From: Acinetobacter celticus
Lineage (GTDB): Bacteria; Pseudomonadota; Gammaproteobacteria; Pseudomonadales; Moraxellaceae
Length of the DNA stretch: 64,000 bases
Assembly (NCBI RefSeq): GCF_001707755.1
Contig: NZ_MBDL01000011.1
Location: 1-64,000, forward strand
Reading direction: 5' to 3'
In this document: piece by piece, positions 53,660-63,859 of the stretch
Position numbering within the stretch: the first letter of the stretch is position 1
Layout of the letters: the number at the start of each line of letters is the position of its first letter
The notes under the pieces: model-generated
The model's database searches: none
Told to the model about the DNA's origin: nothing
Seen by the model: only the letters and a program-made list of their open reading frames with translations
Made by a program: the position numbers and the translations under genes

Positions 53660-54057
53660 TAGAGTACGATCCATACAAATGCTGCAACAATACCGATTGC
53701 AGACAAAATTAATGCGATAGTAGATGCTACTCGGCCACTTTGCAGTTCTTCGGCAATCCCTTGGTCAGCAAGTAAATGCTTAATACCTGCAATAAAGTGG
53801 AAAATTAAGCCAGCTACAAATACCCATACGACAAAGCGCACAATGAAGCCACCAAGGATTGCTTGAACTTGAGCAAAACCTTCTGGTGAAGACAATGATT
53901 TGTCTAAAAGCCACAAAAGTACCGGTACGAGTAAAAATACGATGACACCAGAAAGACGGTGTAGAATTGATGCAATAGCCACAGGGGATTTTAAGTTTAC
54001 TTCTAAAACTTGACCCATGGACAAATTGACAGGTCTGTTGCTTTTCACAGCGGGCAT
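53659..54057 (-). CDS. sdhC: Succinate dehydrogenase cytochrome b556 subunit SdhC
   Basis: The 132-residue membrane protein has three hydrophobic helices (residues about 33-53, 72-96, 112-131). The signature RPVNLSMGQVLEVNLKSPVA and SILHRLSG are present, and the heme ligand is predicted in HFIAGIKHLLAD. The ATG at 54057 has ACAGG directly touching it; a GTG at 54048 has better spacing and may be the true start. It heads the sdhCDAB operon and is divergent from gltA. Confidence 0.95.
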   Translation of the reverse strand: MPAVKSNRPVNLSMGQVLEVNLKSPVAIASILHRLSGVIVFLLVPVLLWLLDKSLSSPEGFAQVQAILGGFIVRFVVWVFVAGLIFHFIAGIKHLLADQGIAEELQSGRVASTIALILSAIGIVAAFVWIVL

Positions 54058-55075
54058 CCTGTAAGTAAAAACTCCATCCGGAGTTTGTTGGAATTAATTC
54101 GAAGGAAAGCTGGCATTGTCCGACCAATATATACCAAAAATAGTGGTCAAACGTTTAACGACACTGAATTATAAAACGTGAACTATCAAAATACAAACAA
54201 TGGCATTTGCTTAATATCACAAAAAAGCCTTAAATAAGAATCATTAACAACAATATTGCGCTTCACAAGACAAAAAAACTCTATCAAAAATAGACTATGT
54301 TATTGGTTTTACAATATTAAATTAAAATGTGCTGAATGGTTTTTCGTATTAGAATGTTTTTTTAAAATTTAGACTAAAGATGAACAAAGACAACCCTTTA
54401 AATCCCTTTTTATTTTATAACCGCATAGAATATTTACCAATCTCTTATTTAAAAAATAAATGTTCAGTATTTATTTAAAATAATAATTATTTAATATCAT
54501 GAAGCGAAATAAACACTTAGTTTGTGCATAACTTTCTTAAACATGAAAAACCTGCATAGATAAACAGCAAAAATCACCATTCAACAACCAACACAGATTA
54601 AAAAACAATCAAAACCCACACCTCAATGAGTCATTTTTTAACCAAACAGACTTTTAAACAACAGGGACTTATCGCTTTTTAATATGAATAAGAATACATC
54701 ACTCACAAAAGCCAAAGCACTGTAAGTTACGAAATTTATAACAATTTAAGCAACAAACCCTCTTAGTATCTGCTAGGCACTCATAGGTTTTATCAATTAA
54801 AAATTGCTTACAATTGAAGCAGCAAAGCATCCCCCTACTGCACCTAGTGAACAATTTAACTTATTATACTGATCCGGTGCTGTGATTTTATTCAGTTTTT
54901 ACCGGAATAATTTTCGACTCCACATCTGTGTAAAAGTCACTTTATCCATAAGTATAATTGACAAAATTTCAGTTCTCTCTAATCTTAGAGCAAATTTTTG
55001 ATCCGTCTGATTCGTGTATTAAAAGATTAGCACTGCGAGTCAGAAAAACATTCACCAGGACAGGAGATCTATTGC
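54058..55075. promoter_or_regulatory. Divergent regulatory region between sdhC and gltA
   Basis: This 1018-base region has no gene and is AT-rich. A good -10 box TATAAT (54953-54958) lies about 118 bases before gltA, and TTGACA with a 17-base spacer to AATCTT (54958-54986) is a second possibility. The sdhC promoter could not be located. The large size leaves room for several regulator sites, but no clear palindrome was found. Confidence 0.5.
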
Positions 55076-56353
55076 ATGTCTGAAGCAACTGGCAAGAAAG
55101 CCGTTTTACAGCTTGATGGCAAAGAAATTGACTTACCAATTTACAGCGGCACATTGGGCCCAGATGTAATCGACGTTAAAGATGTATTGGCCGCAGGTCA
55201 CTTCACTTTTGATCCTGGTTTTATGGCTACTGCAGCATGCGAGTCTAAAATCACTTTCATTGACGGCAACAAAGGTGTTCTTTTACACCGTGGTTACCCA
55301 ATTGACCAGTTAGCGACTAAAGCAGATTACTTAGAAACTTGCTATTTATTGCTAAATGGCGAGCTTCCTACTCCTGAACAAAAAGAAGAGTTTGATGCTA
55401 AAGTTCGTAACCACACCATGGTTCACGATCAAGTTAGCCGTTTCTTCAACGGTTTCCGCCGTGATGCTCACCCAATGGCGATTATGGTTGGTGTAGTTGG
55501 TGCGCTTTCTGCGTTCTATCACAACAACTTAGACATTGAAAATGTTGATCACCGTGAAATTACAGCAATTCGTTTAATTGCTAAAGTTCCTACGCTTGCT
55601 GCGTGGAGCTACAAATATACTGTTGGCCAACCATTCATGTATCCGCGTAACGACTTAAGCTACGCTGAAAACTTCTTGTACATGATGTTTGCTACACCTG
55701 CAGACAAAGACTACAAAGTTAACCCTATTCTTGCAAAAGCAATGGATCGTATCTTTACGCTTCATGCTGACCATGAACAAAATGCGTCAACGTCTACAGT
55801 ACGTTTAGCTGGTTCTACTGGCGCTAACCCTTATGCATGTATCGCTGCTGGTATCTCTGCACTTTGGGGCCCTGCTCACGGTGGCGCGAACGAAGCTGTT
55901 CTTAAGATGCTTGATGAAATCGGCACTGTAGAAAACGTTGCTGGCTTCATGGAAAAAGTGAAAACTAAAGAAGTTAAACTGATGGGCTTCGGTCATCGTG
56001 TTTACAAAAACTTCGATCCACGTGCAAAAGTAATGAAAGAGACTTGCGACGAAGTGCTTAGCGCGCTTGGTATCAACGATCCTCAACTTGCGCTTGCAAT
56101 GGAACTTGAACGCATTGCGTTGTCTGATGAATACTTCATCAAACGTAACCTATATCCTAACGTAGACTTCTACTCAGGTATCATCCTTAAAGCGATTGGT
56201 ATCCCAACAGAAATGTTTACTGTTATTTTCGCGCTTGCACGTACTGTTGGTTGGATCAGCCACTGGTTAGAAATGCACAGCGGTCCTTACAAAATCGGCC
56301 GTCCTCGTCAGCTTTACACTGGCGAAACGCAGCGCGATATCCAAGGTCGTTAA
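55076..56353 (+). CDS. gltA: Citrate synthase
   Basis: GltA condenses acetyl-CoA with oxaloacetate. The 425-residue protein is the hexameric, NADH-sensitive type II form typical of Gram-negative bacteria. Catalytic His/His/Asp lie in [27 protein letters not shown] and [27 protein letters not shown] is also conserved. The ATG at 55076 has GGAG eleven bases upstream. Codon use is strongly biased, which fits high expression. The gene is divergent from sdhCDAB and monocistronic. Confidence 0.98.
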   Translation: MSEATGKKAVLQLDGKEIDLPIYSGTLGPDVIDVKDVLAAGHFTFDPGFMATAACESKITFIDGNKGVLLHRGYPIDQLATKADYLETCYLLLNGELPTPEQKEEFDAKVRNHTMVHDQVSRFFNGFRRDAHPMAIMVGVVGALSAFYHNNLDIENVDHREITAIRLIAKVPTLAAWSYKYTVGQPFMYPRNDLSYAENFLYMMFATPADKDYKVNPILAKAMDRIFTLHADHEQNASTSTVRLAGSTGANPYACIAAGISALWGPAHGGANEAVLKMLDEIGTVENVAGFMEKVKTKEVKLMGFGHRVYKNFDPRAKVMKETCDEVLSALGINDPQLALAMELERIALSDEYFIKRNLYPNVDFYSGIILKAIGIPTEMFTVIFALARTVGWISHWLEMHSGPYKIGRPRQLYTGETQRDIQGR

Positions 56354-56375
56354 TTCGAAAGAATGATCCGATATA

Positions 56376-56403
56376 AAAAAACCGCCTTTATGGCGGTTTT
56401 TTT
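56376..56403 (+). terminator. Terminator of gltA
   Basis: The stem AAACCGCC/GGCGGTTT with loop TTTAT at 56379-56399 is followed by a T-run. Confidence 0.9.
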
Positions 56404-56419
56404 ATATCTCAAATTTTCA

Positions 56420-58020
56420 TCAAAACTCTAAATCATAATCTTTTAAATTGAGTTGTTTTAAGCGACTTTTTAATGTAGCTAAAGACCATGGCCAAGCAGC
56501 AAAATTTTTGCCATTTTCATCTAAATAATAACTTTTACAACCGCCACTGTTAAATACTGTGGTCTGTAAATGCTTTTGCACTTGCTCATTGTGTTGTTTG
56601 ATGACTTTGGGTTTCACATTAAACTTGGTAAATTGATACTCTTTCATCTGTAAAAGACCACTTACAATATAGTCGACCTGTGCTTCTGCAATTCCAATAA
56701 ATGAATCGTATACCAAAATACTCGGGCCCAAAATTAAAAATGCATTCGGCACATCTGCAATACTTGCCCCTAAATAAGCTTCTGGAGAACTATTTTTCCA
56801 CAGCTCCGACAGCAACTGTCCTTTGTTATTACGCACTCGCTTACCAATAGGTGGATGCGACACTTCAAAGCCTGTCCCCCAAATAATCACATCCACCTCA
56901 TGTTGCTGACCATTCGATGCAATGAGTGTATTGCCCTGTACCTCCACCAAACCATGTGGAATTAAGTCTGTATTTGACTGTTGTAGTGCAGGATAATAAT
57001 TATTGGCAAATAATAAACGCTTACAACCTATATCAAAATTGGGCGTGACCGCTTCACGTAATACGTGATCTTGAATCTGTAGTTTTAAAAGCTGTTTCCC
57101 CAAGAAATTAATGGGTGCTAAAGCCTGAGGATGACGTAAACCGAAATTTATCCCATTCAATATTTGCGCGACCGTACCGCGCCATAACCTTTGAATCTGT
57201 GGAAATTGCGTAATCAAACTTTTTGCTGAACTGTTGAGTGTCATATCTGCTTTTGGCAACACCCACGGTGCTGTGCGCTGAAAGACATAAAGTTGTTTTA
57301 CCAAGGGCTGAATTTGTGGCACAAACTGAATTGCCGATGCACCTGTACCAATGACAGCCACTCGCTTACCTGTTAAATCATAGTCATGATTCCAACGTGC
57401 AGAATGAAATATTTCACCCTGAAAGCTTTCAATACCTTTGAGTTTTGGCATTGAAGGTTCAGTAATTGGCCCAGTGCCAAACACCACGGTTTTAGCCCAA
57501 AAATCCCCTTGAGATGTCTGAAGCTTCCAACACTGTTGCTTTTCTTGCCATGTGGCATCGAGTAATTCATGGTTCAGAAGAATTTTTTCTTGTAGTTGAA
57601 ATATCTGCACAACTTTTTCAAGATAATTGAGAATTTCAGGTTGTTTAGCAAACAGATTGCTCCACTCATAACTTGGCGCAAAAGAAAACGAATACAGCGC
57701 AGAGGGCACATCACATCCACAGCCCGGATAGGTATTTTCACGCCATGTGCCACCAACGCGACTGGCTTTTTCTAACACGACATAATGATCATAGCCAACT
57801 TGCTGTAACTTATGTGCGGTCGCAATACCCGATATCCCTGCACCAACCACAATTGTGTCATAGGTTTTTGTTTTAGCAGATAATATACATCTTCTTTTTG
57901 CTGTTCTGTCGCTTTAGCACGACGCTTAGCAATGGTTTTTTTTACAGAGGTTTTTTCTGTCGTTTTAGACCCTGTATCTGATAAATTTTCGGTATCTAAT
58001 GAAGTCGGCATATTCATCAT
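56420..58020 (-). pseudogene. Baeyer-Villiger-type flavin monooxygenase, frameshifted near the N-terminus
   Basis: The main frame (56420-57850) codes for a 476-residue flavoprotein but begins exactly at its FAD motif VVGAGISGIA, with no start codon of its own beyond a GTG inside the motif. The missing N-terminus is in the +1 frame: an ATG at 58020 overlaps the upstream gene's stop (ATGA) and codes for about 50 polar residues (MNMPTSLDTEN...), and the two frames meet near 57870-57895 in A-rich DNA. One lost base would explain it. The protein has the BVMO fingerprint FxGxxxHxxxW (FQGEIFHSARW) and a second nucleotide motif GTGASA. Type I BVMOs insert oxygen into ketones using NADPH. A sequencing error is the alternative. 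Confidence 0.75.
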
Positions 58021-58877
58021 GAAGCCCCCACTTTTTTAATATAAGTATTAAATAAGGGATATCCAACGCCCAATAACTTAGCATACAGTTGTGGCGAAAT
58101 TCGTTTCATCCACCAAAATAATTTAGCATCAGGCTGCGGTATAGTGTACAGCTTGTTGGCATCAAGCTGATTGAGCGTTTTTTTTGCCACTTGATCACTA
58201 TCGATAAAAGCATGATTCATCAGTAATTGATCCGCCAAACCTGAATAACTTTTCGGTAAGCGTCCATTTTTCATAATATTGGTTGGCACCAATGTCGGAC
58301 ACAACACATTGACACGAATATTGGCACTGCGTAATTCAGCCGATAGTGTTTCAGACAAAGCCAACACACTGGCTTTGGTCACGTTATATGCAGTCATTTC
58401 AGGCGCAGCAGTAAAACCCGCAGCCGAAGCTACATTAATTATAGCGCCAAAACCTTGCTGTTTAAATTGAGGCACAAAATAGTGGCAACCATGAATGACT
58501 CCCCAAAGGTTGACATGCATACACCATTGCCAATCCTCTAAACTCACTTCATCAAATTTCCCACCCAAACCCACACCTGCATTATTAATCAGCAAGGTCA
58601 CAGGATGACCCAATAGTTGCTCTGCCTGTTCCGCCAAAGCCTTCACATCCTCCTTCAGCCCTACATCACATTGCACGGCGTAAGCATTCGATGAGGTAAG
58701 TGATTGAATTAGGTTGACCGTTTCTTGCGCTGTTTCAAGATGAATATCGGCACAAACCACCGTGCCTCCACGACGTGCTAATTCCATTGCAAAACTACGG
58801 CCAATTCCACTACCCGCGCCTGTAACGACAGCATACGCTTGCTGACTGGGTGCAATTTTCTTAGAAAAAAATCCCAT
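58017..58877 (-). CDS. Short-chain dehydrogenase/reductase
   Basis: The 286-residue SDR has the cofactor motif VTGAGSGIGRSFAMELARRG (residues about 18-37), NNAGVG, the catalytic Ser of VASAAGF and the YNVTK motif with catalytic Tyr and Lys. An Asp at the end of the second strand (VCADIH) suggests NAD rather than NADP. The C-terminal part (LPKSYSGLADQ) is of the classical type with a membrane-prone helix. Its stop overlaps the monooxygenase start by four bases (ATGA). It lies 19 bases downstream of the PF10118 gene, so the three are an operon. Confidence 0.9.
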   Translation of the reverse strand: MGFFSKKIAPSQQAYAVVTGAGSGIGRSFAMELARRGGTVVCADIHLETAQETVNLIQSLTSSNAYAVQCDVGLKEDVKALAEQAEQLLGHPVTLLINNAGVGLGGKFDEVSLEDWQWCMHVNLWGVIHGCHYFVPQFKQQGFGAIINVASAAGFTAAPEMTAYNVTKASVLALSETLSAELRSANIRVNVLCPTLVPTNIMKNGRLPKSYSGLADQLLMNHAFIDSDQVAKKTLNQLDANKLYTIPQPDAKLFWWMKRISPQLYAKLLGVGYPLFNTYIKKVGAS

Positions 58878-58896
58878 AACTAATCCTCTTTTATTT

Positions 58897-59853
58897 TTAT
58901 ACTTTTAGTGTAGGTGTAAATTCTTTAACAAAATAAGGGGCAAGCACGCCATTATCTGCATTTAATAAGCGTTCTTTGTAATAGGCTAAAAAATCAGAAG
59001 TATCGTAATCATTCGGATGAAAACTTGGACGTAAATAATCAAAAATATGTTTCCAACTACTGCCATATACGCCATCTTTCAAACCGAAAATCAGCTGAAA
59101 ACTACGGGGCATATCTTTCCAATATTGCCAACGAATTAAATTTTTAGGTTCTCGGTAAAATGGCACCAATAGCGATGCCGCTGAAATCAGCACTAAAATG
59201 GTGATTAAGGCAGGAAAAAAACCTGCTATACGTAGCGCATAATTATTCGAAAGATTTTGGAAGACATCATAAGCAATATCTTTATGTTCTGATTCTTCCA
59301 ACATGTGCCACATCCAAATAGCGCGTTGCTTTTCATCTTGTGAGCTAAAAAATACCTGCTCATGATTCATCATGTATTCAGCCAATACGGCTGTAAAATG
59401 CTCAATACCAGCCATTAAGGACAACTTCATTGGTTGTGGTAAACGATTAAAACCATAGTCAAACACCCATCCTGCCAAAGTCCTAAACAGCTTTACGGGC
59501 AAGTCTTTTTCCATGTAGGCATCATTGAGTTCTTCATGCAGTTTGGAATGTAGCGCTTCCTGACCAATCAGTGAGCTTACACGTTGTTTTAAGCGCGCAT
59601 CTTGAAGTAAATCACGATGATAACGTGCTGTATCAATCACCAAATCTTCACCATAGGTCAAAAAAATGGATAATGAGGCAAAATAAGCACTGGCAAGCTC
59701 AGCATTCATATAAAATTTGGGATCAATCTTTGCCGACTCAAAATCAAAATTCATGTGGCGAATAGGAATAATGGAAGATTGCTTTTGCGCATCGAACTGC
59801 GAAAGCGCAAACACCTTGTTGAATGTTTTTTTTATGGGGTGAATGAATTGCAT
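58897..59853 (-). CDS. Predicted metal-dependent hydrolase (PF10118 type)
   Basis: The start is the ATG at 59853 (MQFIHPIKKTF), with GAG about 11 bases upstream; the frame extends to a GTG at 59883. The 318-residue helical protein carries the di-iron-like ligand set of the family: an early Glu in YGEDLVID, EALHSKLHEE, GIEHFTAVLAEYM and EESEHKDIAYDVF (ExxH). A hydrophobic segment (residues about 207-236) suggests membrane contact. It heads the three-gene unit with the SDR and monooxygenase. No function is established; the context suggests lipid or ketone oxidation, which is inference. Confidence 0.82.
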   Translation of the reverse strand: MQFIHPIKKTFNKVFALSQFDAQKQSSIIPIRHMNFDFESAKIDPKFYMNAELASAYFASLSIFLTYGEDLVIDTARYHRDLLQDARLKQRVSSLIGQEALHSKLHEELNDAYMEKDLPVKLFRTLAGWVFDYGFNRLPQPMKLSLMAGIEHFTAVLAEYMMNHEQVFFSSQDEKQRAIWMWHMLEESEHKDIAYDVFQNLSNNYALRIAGFFPALITILVLISAASLLVPFYREPKNLIRWQYWKDMPRSFQLIFGLKDGVYGSSWKHIFDYLRPSFHPNDYDTSDFLAYYKERLLNADNGVLAPYFVKEFTPTLKV

Positions 59854-60171
59854 AGCTTTTACTCTTTTTAGGTTCGCATCCACTTTGCGAAAAATAGACT
59901 ACCCAAGCGCTCTTGCGACTCAGAGTGATCTTAAAAAAGTAATCCATGCCTGAATCATTGCCATTTGCAAAAAGGGTCTTTGAATTGGCAAATACTACCG
60001 ACACTAAAAATTGTCTTACAAAACATCCGATAACTACGCACAATATGCCAGATTCATATCAATGCGGGTCAGCCTGTTTTTTAGTCGCAGTTGCGAAATT
60101 TAACGCTTTTAAAAAACCACACCGACAGAAGTTTGCTATCTTAAAGATAAGTTCTTATTGTTATTTTCTTT

Positions 60172-60660
60172 ATGTATTATTTTTTTCCGCTTGTTATTCG
60201 ATTATTAAAATTAGAACGTTTTCAATGTCGCAATTTAACTGCGGGCGAAATCTCATTGTGTAAAACCGTATTTGCAGATTTAATTGACTACAGCACGGTT
60301 AAAGTGATGAATCACCCTTATTTACCATGGCAAGCCAAACATGTGGTGATGGCACCCCGTGGCTATATTCATGCACGATCACCCAATTACAGCCAAGACT
60401 ACTCACGTGAAAGTCCTGCTTATCAAGGGCTATTCATTCATGAGATGGCGCATATTTATCAATATCAACAACATATTCATGTATTTCTGCGTGGTGCACT
60501 TTTACAAAGTGCTTTTTTCTTAAGTTTTCGTAAATACAATCCTTATATTTATAAACTCAAAGCCAATAAAGCCTTTTTTGACTACAACATAGAACAACAA
60601 GGCGACATTGCCCGCGACATTTTTTTTAAACGTATTCGCAACATTATATTAAAACCATAA
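60172..60660 (+). CDS. Small HExxH (zincin-like) protein
   Basis: The 162-residue protein carries a clear zinc-peptidase motif HEMAHIYQYQQH (HExxH) at residues about 89-100, with APRGYIHARSPNYSQDYS upstream, a pattern I associate with 'vgr-related' or Rhs-associated small proteins. A third zinc ligand is not obvious; Glu or Asp in the C-terminal part (DYNIEQQGDIARD) could serve, and an E-x-x-x-D/G-D segment is typical of these proteins. There is no signal peptide. The start at ATG 60172 lacks a clear ribosome-binding site. The gene is alone and divergent from the PF10118 operon. No vgrG or T6SS gene is nearby. Confidence 0.65.
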   Translation: MYYFFPLVIRLLKLERFQCRNLTAGEISLCKTVFADLIDYSTVKVMNHPYLPWQAKHVVMAPRGYIHARSPNYSQDYSRESPAYQGLFIHEMAHIYQYQQHIHVFLRGALLQSAFFLSFRKYNPYIYKLKANKAFFDYNIEQQGDIARDIFFKRIRNIILKP

Positions 60661-61046
60661 TTCAGAACTTTTTAAATACATCCCCTGTTCACTCCCCGAA
60701 AAATATGTTTTTAAAATTAAGCTTAAATTCACGCTTCTGATGTATTCTTCAACAAGATAAAGCTGTATATTCAACTCGATACATCCTTAAAACCGTACCA
60801 TCTGTGCTTAGTATAGAAAAATCTGGAATTGCCACTAGTATCTGAGTCCAACTCAGCTAAAATAGCTCTAGCATTAAATTTGTATACTGCGCAAAAATTG
60901 GTTTTATATCATAATTTTGATGATGTTTTTATTTAGGCCATTCAGGCACTCTTTTTAGTATCAAAATGCACGTTGCTGAATAATTATAACGATAAAAAAT
61001 CAGTATTTAAGTGTGTTCACCCCTATAGGAATAGGACTTAGTCGGA
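60661..61046. other. Gene-free region upstream of nadE
   Basis: These 386 bases have no gene. A small hairpin CTGAG/CTCAG occurs at 60842-60856. The nadE ATG is preceded by AGGA at a workable distance. No promoter pair or operator was clear. Confidence 0.4.
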
Positions 61047-62672
61047 ATGAATAGTTTTAAAATTGCACTTGCTCAATTCTCTCCAGATACTGGCAACTTA
61101 ACGGCAAATGCTGAAAAAATGCTGGAACAGGCAAATGAAGCGAAAAAACAAAATGCCGATATTATTGTTTTTCCAGAACTCTCAACTGTAGGTTATCCTG
61201 CAGAAGACTTATTGCTTCGCCCAAGTTTAAACAAACGCACTAAACAAGCTTTTGAGAAATTAGCAGAAGTAAAAGACATTGTTCTTGTTTTTGGTTTTGT
61301 AAATCAAACTGAAGATGGACAGCGCTATAACTCGGCTGCGGTCATGAAAGATGGGCAGGTTTTAGGTATTTACAACAAACAAAACTTGCCGAATTACAGC
61401 GTTTTTGATGAAAAGCGCTACTTCAGTGAAGGTCATCAGCATTTAGTTTTTGAATATCTCGGTCATAAATTTGGTGTGCTTATCTGTGAAGACGCTTGGT
61501 CTTTACCAACCGTACAGCAGTTAGCGCAGTTAAATGTAGAAACGGCTTTGGTTTTAAATGCGTCCCCATATGAAGTGGGTAAACCACAGCATCGTATTGA
61601 GACCATGTCGGCACTAGCCAAACAAATGCATTTGAACTTGGTCTATTGCAACCAAGTTGGTGGTCAAGATGATTTAATCTTCGATGGCACCAGCTTTGTG
61701 ATTGCGAAAGATGGTCAAGTCATTGTACAAGCCTCAAGCTTCAAAGAAGAGCTACATATCGCTGAATACGATGTCGCAGAGAAAGCCTTTAAAGTGGGCA
61801 CGATTATGCCTGTTTTAGACACCATGGCTGAAATCTATCAAAGCTTAGTAATGGCAACCCGTGACTATGTACAACGTTCAGGTTTTTCTGGGGTTATTTT
61901 AGGTTTATCTGGCGGAATTGATTCAGCATTAACACTGGCAATTGCTGCCGATGCCATTGGCCCTGAAAAAGTTCAAGCTGTTATGATGCCGTACACTTAC
62001 ACTGCGCAAATCAGTGTAGAAGATGCTGCTGAACAAGCGAAAAATATGGGCGTAACTTTTGGTATCGCTGACATTAGCCCAGTGGTTTCTGGCTTTATGC
62101 AAACCTTATTCCCTTTCTTTGGCAATGCGCCAGCCGATGCAACGGAAGAAAACCTACAAGCACGTTCACGTGGCACTTTGCTCATGGCACTTTCCAACAA
62201 GTTTGGTAATTTGGTGTTATCGACAGGCAACAAGTCTGAACTTGCTGTGGGTTACTGCACATTGTACGGCGACATGGTCGGCGGTTATGCTGTACTTAAA
62301 GACGTGTATAAAACCATCGTATTTGAATTGGCAAAATACCGTAATAGCATTTCAGACAAGCCTGTTATTCCTGAACGTGTGATTACTCGTCCACCTTCTG
62401 CAGAATTACGTCCAGATCAAACTGATCAAGACTCATTACCTGCTTATGATTTACTCGATGCGATTTTGTATGCTTATATTGAAGAAGATATGAGTCAAGA
62501 CGATATTATTGCCAAAGGTTTTGACGCAGAAACTGTGGCTAAAGTTATTCGTTTGGTCGATTCCAACGAATACAAACGCCGTCAAGGTGCCATTGGCCCG
62601 CGTATTAGTTCACGTGCTTTCAGTCGTGAACGTCGCTACCCAATAGTGAATGGTTGGAAACCAGGTATTTAA
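61047..62672 (+). CDS. nadE: Glutamine-dependent NAD(+) synthase
   Basis: NadE amidates nicotinic acid adenine dinucleotide to NAD, using ammonia released from glutamine. The 541-residue protein is a fusion: an N-terminal nitrilase-type glutaminase with catalytic Glu44 (FPELST), Lys111 (YNKQNLPNY) and Cys147 (LICEDAW), and a C-terminal synthetase with the PP-loop GLSGGIDSA (SGGIDS at 288-293). All key residues are intact. The gene is monocistronic and ends in a terminator. Confidence 0.97.
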   Translation: MNSFKIALAQFSPDTGNLTANAEKMLEQANEAKKQNADIIVFPELSTVGYPAEDLLLRPSLNKRTKQAFEKLAEVKDIVLVFGFVNQTEDGQRYNSAAVMKDGQVLGIYNKQNLPNYSVFDEKRYFSEGHQHLVFEYLGHKFGVLICEDAWSLPTVQQLAQLNVETALVLNASPYEVGKPQHRIETMSALAKQMHLNLVYCNQVGGQDDLIFDGTSFVIAKDGQVIVQASSFKEELHIAEYDVAEKAFKVGTIMPVLDTMAEIYQSLVMATRDYVQRSGFSGVILGLSGGIDSALTLAIAADAIGPEKVQAVMMPYTYTAQISVEDAAEQAKNMGVTFGIADISPVVSGFMQTLFPFFGNAPADATEENLQARSRGTLLMALSNKFGNLVLSTGNKSELAVGYCTLYGDMVGGYAVLKDVYKTIVFELAKYRNSISDKPVIPERVITRPPSAELRPDQTDQDSLPAYDLLDAILYAYIEEDMSQDDIIAKGFDAETVAKVIRLVDSNEYKRRQGAIGPRISSRAFSRERRYPIVNGWKPGI

Positions 62673-62689
62673 ACCTCGTTTAAAGATAA

Positions 62690-62720
62690 AAAAACTCAAA
62701 CTTCGGTTTGAGTTTTTTTA
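62690..62720 (+). terminator. Terminator of nadE
   Basis: The stem AAACTCAAAC/GTTTGAGTTT with a TTCG loop at 62692-62715 is followed by a T-run. Confidence 0.9.
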
Positions 62721-62847
62721 TACCCCATCCCCATCAAAATGATCAGGCAGTACAACATTCGGAATTATTTTCGAAATTTCTAAGATAAAAGCATGAGCAA
62801 GTATGAACGCGCTGTATCATAAACAAGCGAATCACTTTTCATCAGAC

Positions 62848-62881
62848 AAAAAAAGAGACCAAGCTGAGAGCTTGGTCTTTT
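62848..62881 (-). terminator. Terminator of tRNA-Met
   Basis: The stem AGACCAAGCT/AGCTTGGTCT with loop GAG at 62856-62878 has an A-run on its left that reads as U on the minus strand, directly beyond the tRNA 3' end. Confidence 0.85.
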
Positions 62882-62885
62882 AAAA

Positions 62886-62962
62886 TGGTGGCTATGACGG
62901 GACTTGAACCTGTGACCCCCGCATTATGAGTGCGGTGCTCTAACCAACTGAGCTACATAGCC
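62886..62962 (-). tRNA. tRNA-Met (CAT, elongator)
   Basis: 77 bases including CCA on the minus strand. The anticodon loop CTCATAA holds CAT, and the sequence is very close to E. coli elongator tRNA-Met. A normal paired acceptor end (GGCTATG/CATAGCC) rules out the initiator tRNA, whose first pair is mismatched. Confidence 0.95.
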
Positions 62963-63142
62963 TTAAACTGTGTGCGCATTATCTAAATTTACATAACGAC
63001 CGTCAAGTTTTTTTAGCCTCAAATGCTCACCGTTTAATCAAACCCGCATTAAGCAATTAAAAAATGAACAAATTTACAATTTAAGATGGTTTTTTTGATC
63101 TCTTTATTTGAAAATTAGAATGTTATTTAAGAGGTGATTACT

Positions 63143-63550
63143 TTGAAACTTCCATACTCATTACTTTGTAGTATATTCCTTGGGCTGAGTCTTTCAGGCT
63201 GTCAGCTAATTTCACCTATTTTTGTCGACTATAATGGCGTACGCATGGACGTTGCCAAATGGATTAACTCAAAAACCCTGCTAAACATGCAACAAAAGCG
63301 TAGTTTGGTACAATTAAGTAAAGCACAACAAGAAATTAATGGTTTCTCTAAACTGTCAGATTCAGAACGTTTAGCGGTGGCTAAAGAAAATGCCGTCGCC
63401 ATGCATTGTGCAAATTTACATCTTAGTCAGAAAAAAATTCAACAGCTTCAACTACAAATTTTTGGCGAAGATAAAGAGCAAGTTCTGAAAGAATACCAAC
63501 AGCTTGCACCGATGATAAAATTAGATAAAAAATCAATCCAATGTGATTAG
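63143..63550 (+). CDS. Lipoprotein of unknown function
   Basis: The frame begins at a GTG (63134), but AAGAGGTGA five bases before the TTG at 63143 points to that start, giving 135 residues beginning LKLPYSLLCSIFLGLSLSGC with lipobox LSGC. The mature part is helical and rich in Gln, Lys and Leu (QLSKAQQEINGFSKLS, KKIQQLQLQIFG), like a coiled coil, with Cys in MHCANL and at the end (SIQCD). No family recognised. Confidence 0.65.
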   Translation: MKLPYSLLCSIFLGLSLSGCQLISPIFVDYNGVRMDVAKWINSKTLLNMQQKRSLVQLSKAQQEINGFSKLSDSERLAVAKENAVAMHCANLHLSQKKIQQLQLQIFGEDKEQVLKEYQQLAPMIKLDKKSIQCD

Positions 63551-63859
63551 CAATGAGGTTTTATACGCTTACAAATATACGCTATCCGCCCATTTTTTGA
63601 TGACTTAAAGGACTCACCTGCCATCGCACTAGAACTTTAGTGGTAAATGAATATCAACAAGACATTTCAAATGTGTTTATAAGTTCAATAAACCATTAAT
63701 ATTTCTTAATTTACGTATACTTTACTAAAAATATTCGTATGAATTCACTAGGTTTTCTTTATTTTTATTTCGCGCTATGATCGAGCTAAGGCAGTTATTT
63801 TTTATACAGTACAACTTAGCGACTGCTTATAAAATGTTTAAACAATAAGGAGAATTTAC
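63551..63859. other. Gene-free region before the universal stress gene
   Basis: These 309 bases have no gene and no evident repeat or terminator hairpin of note. Confidence 0.4.

Noticed and set aside
57850..57930. Programmed -1 frameshift in the monooxygenase gene
   Set aside because: The A-runs have five or fewer A and no matching downstream stimulatory hairpin was evident; a lost base or a sequencing error is simpler.
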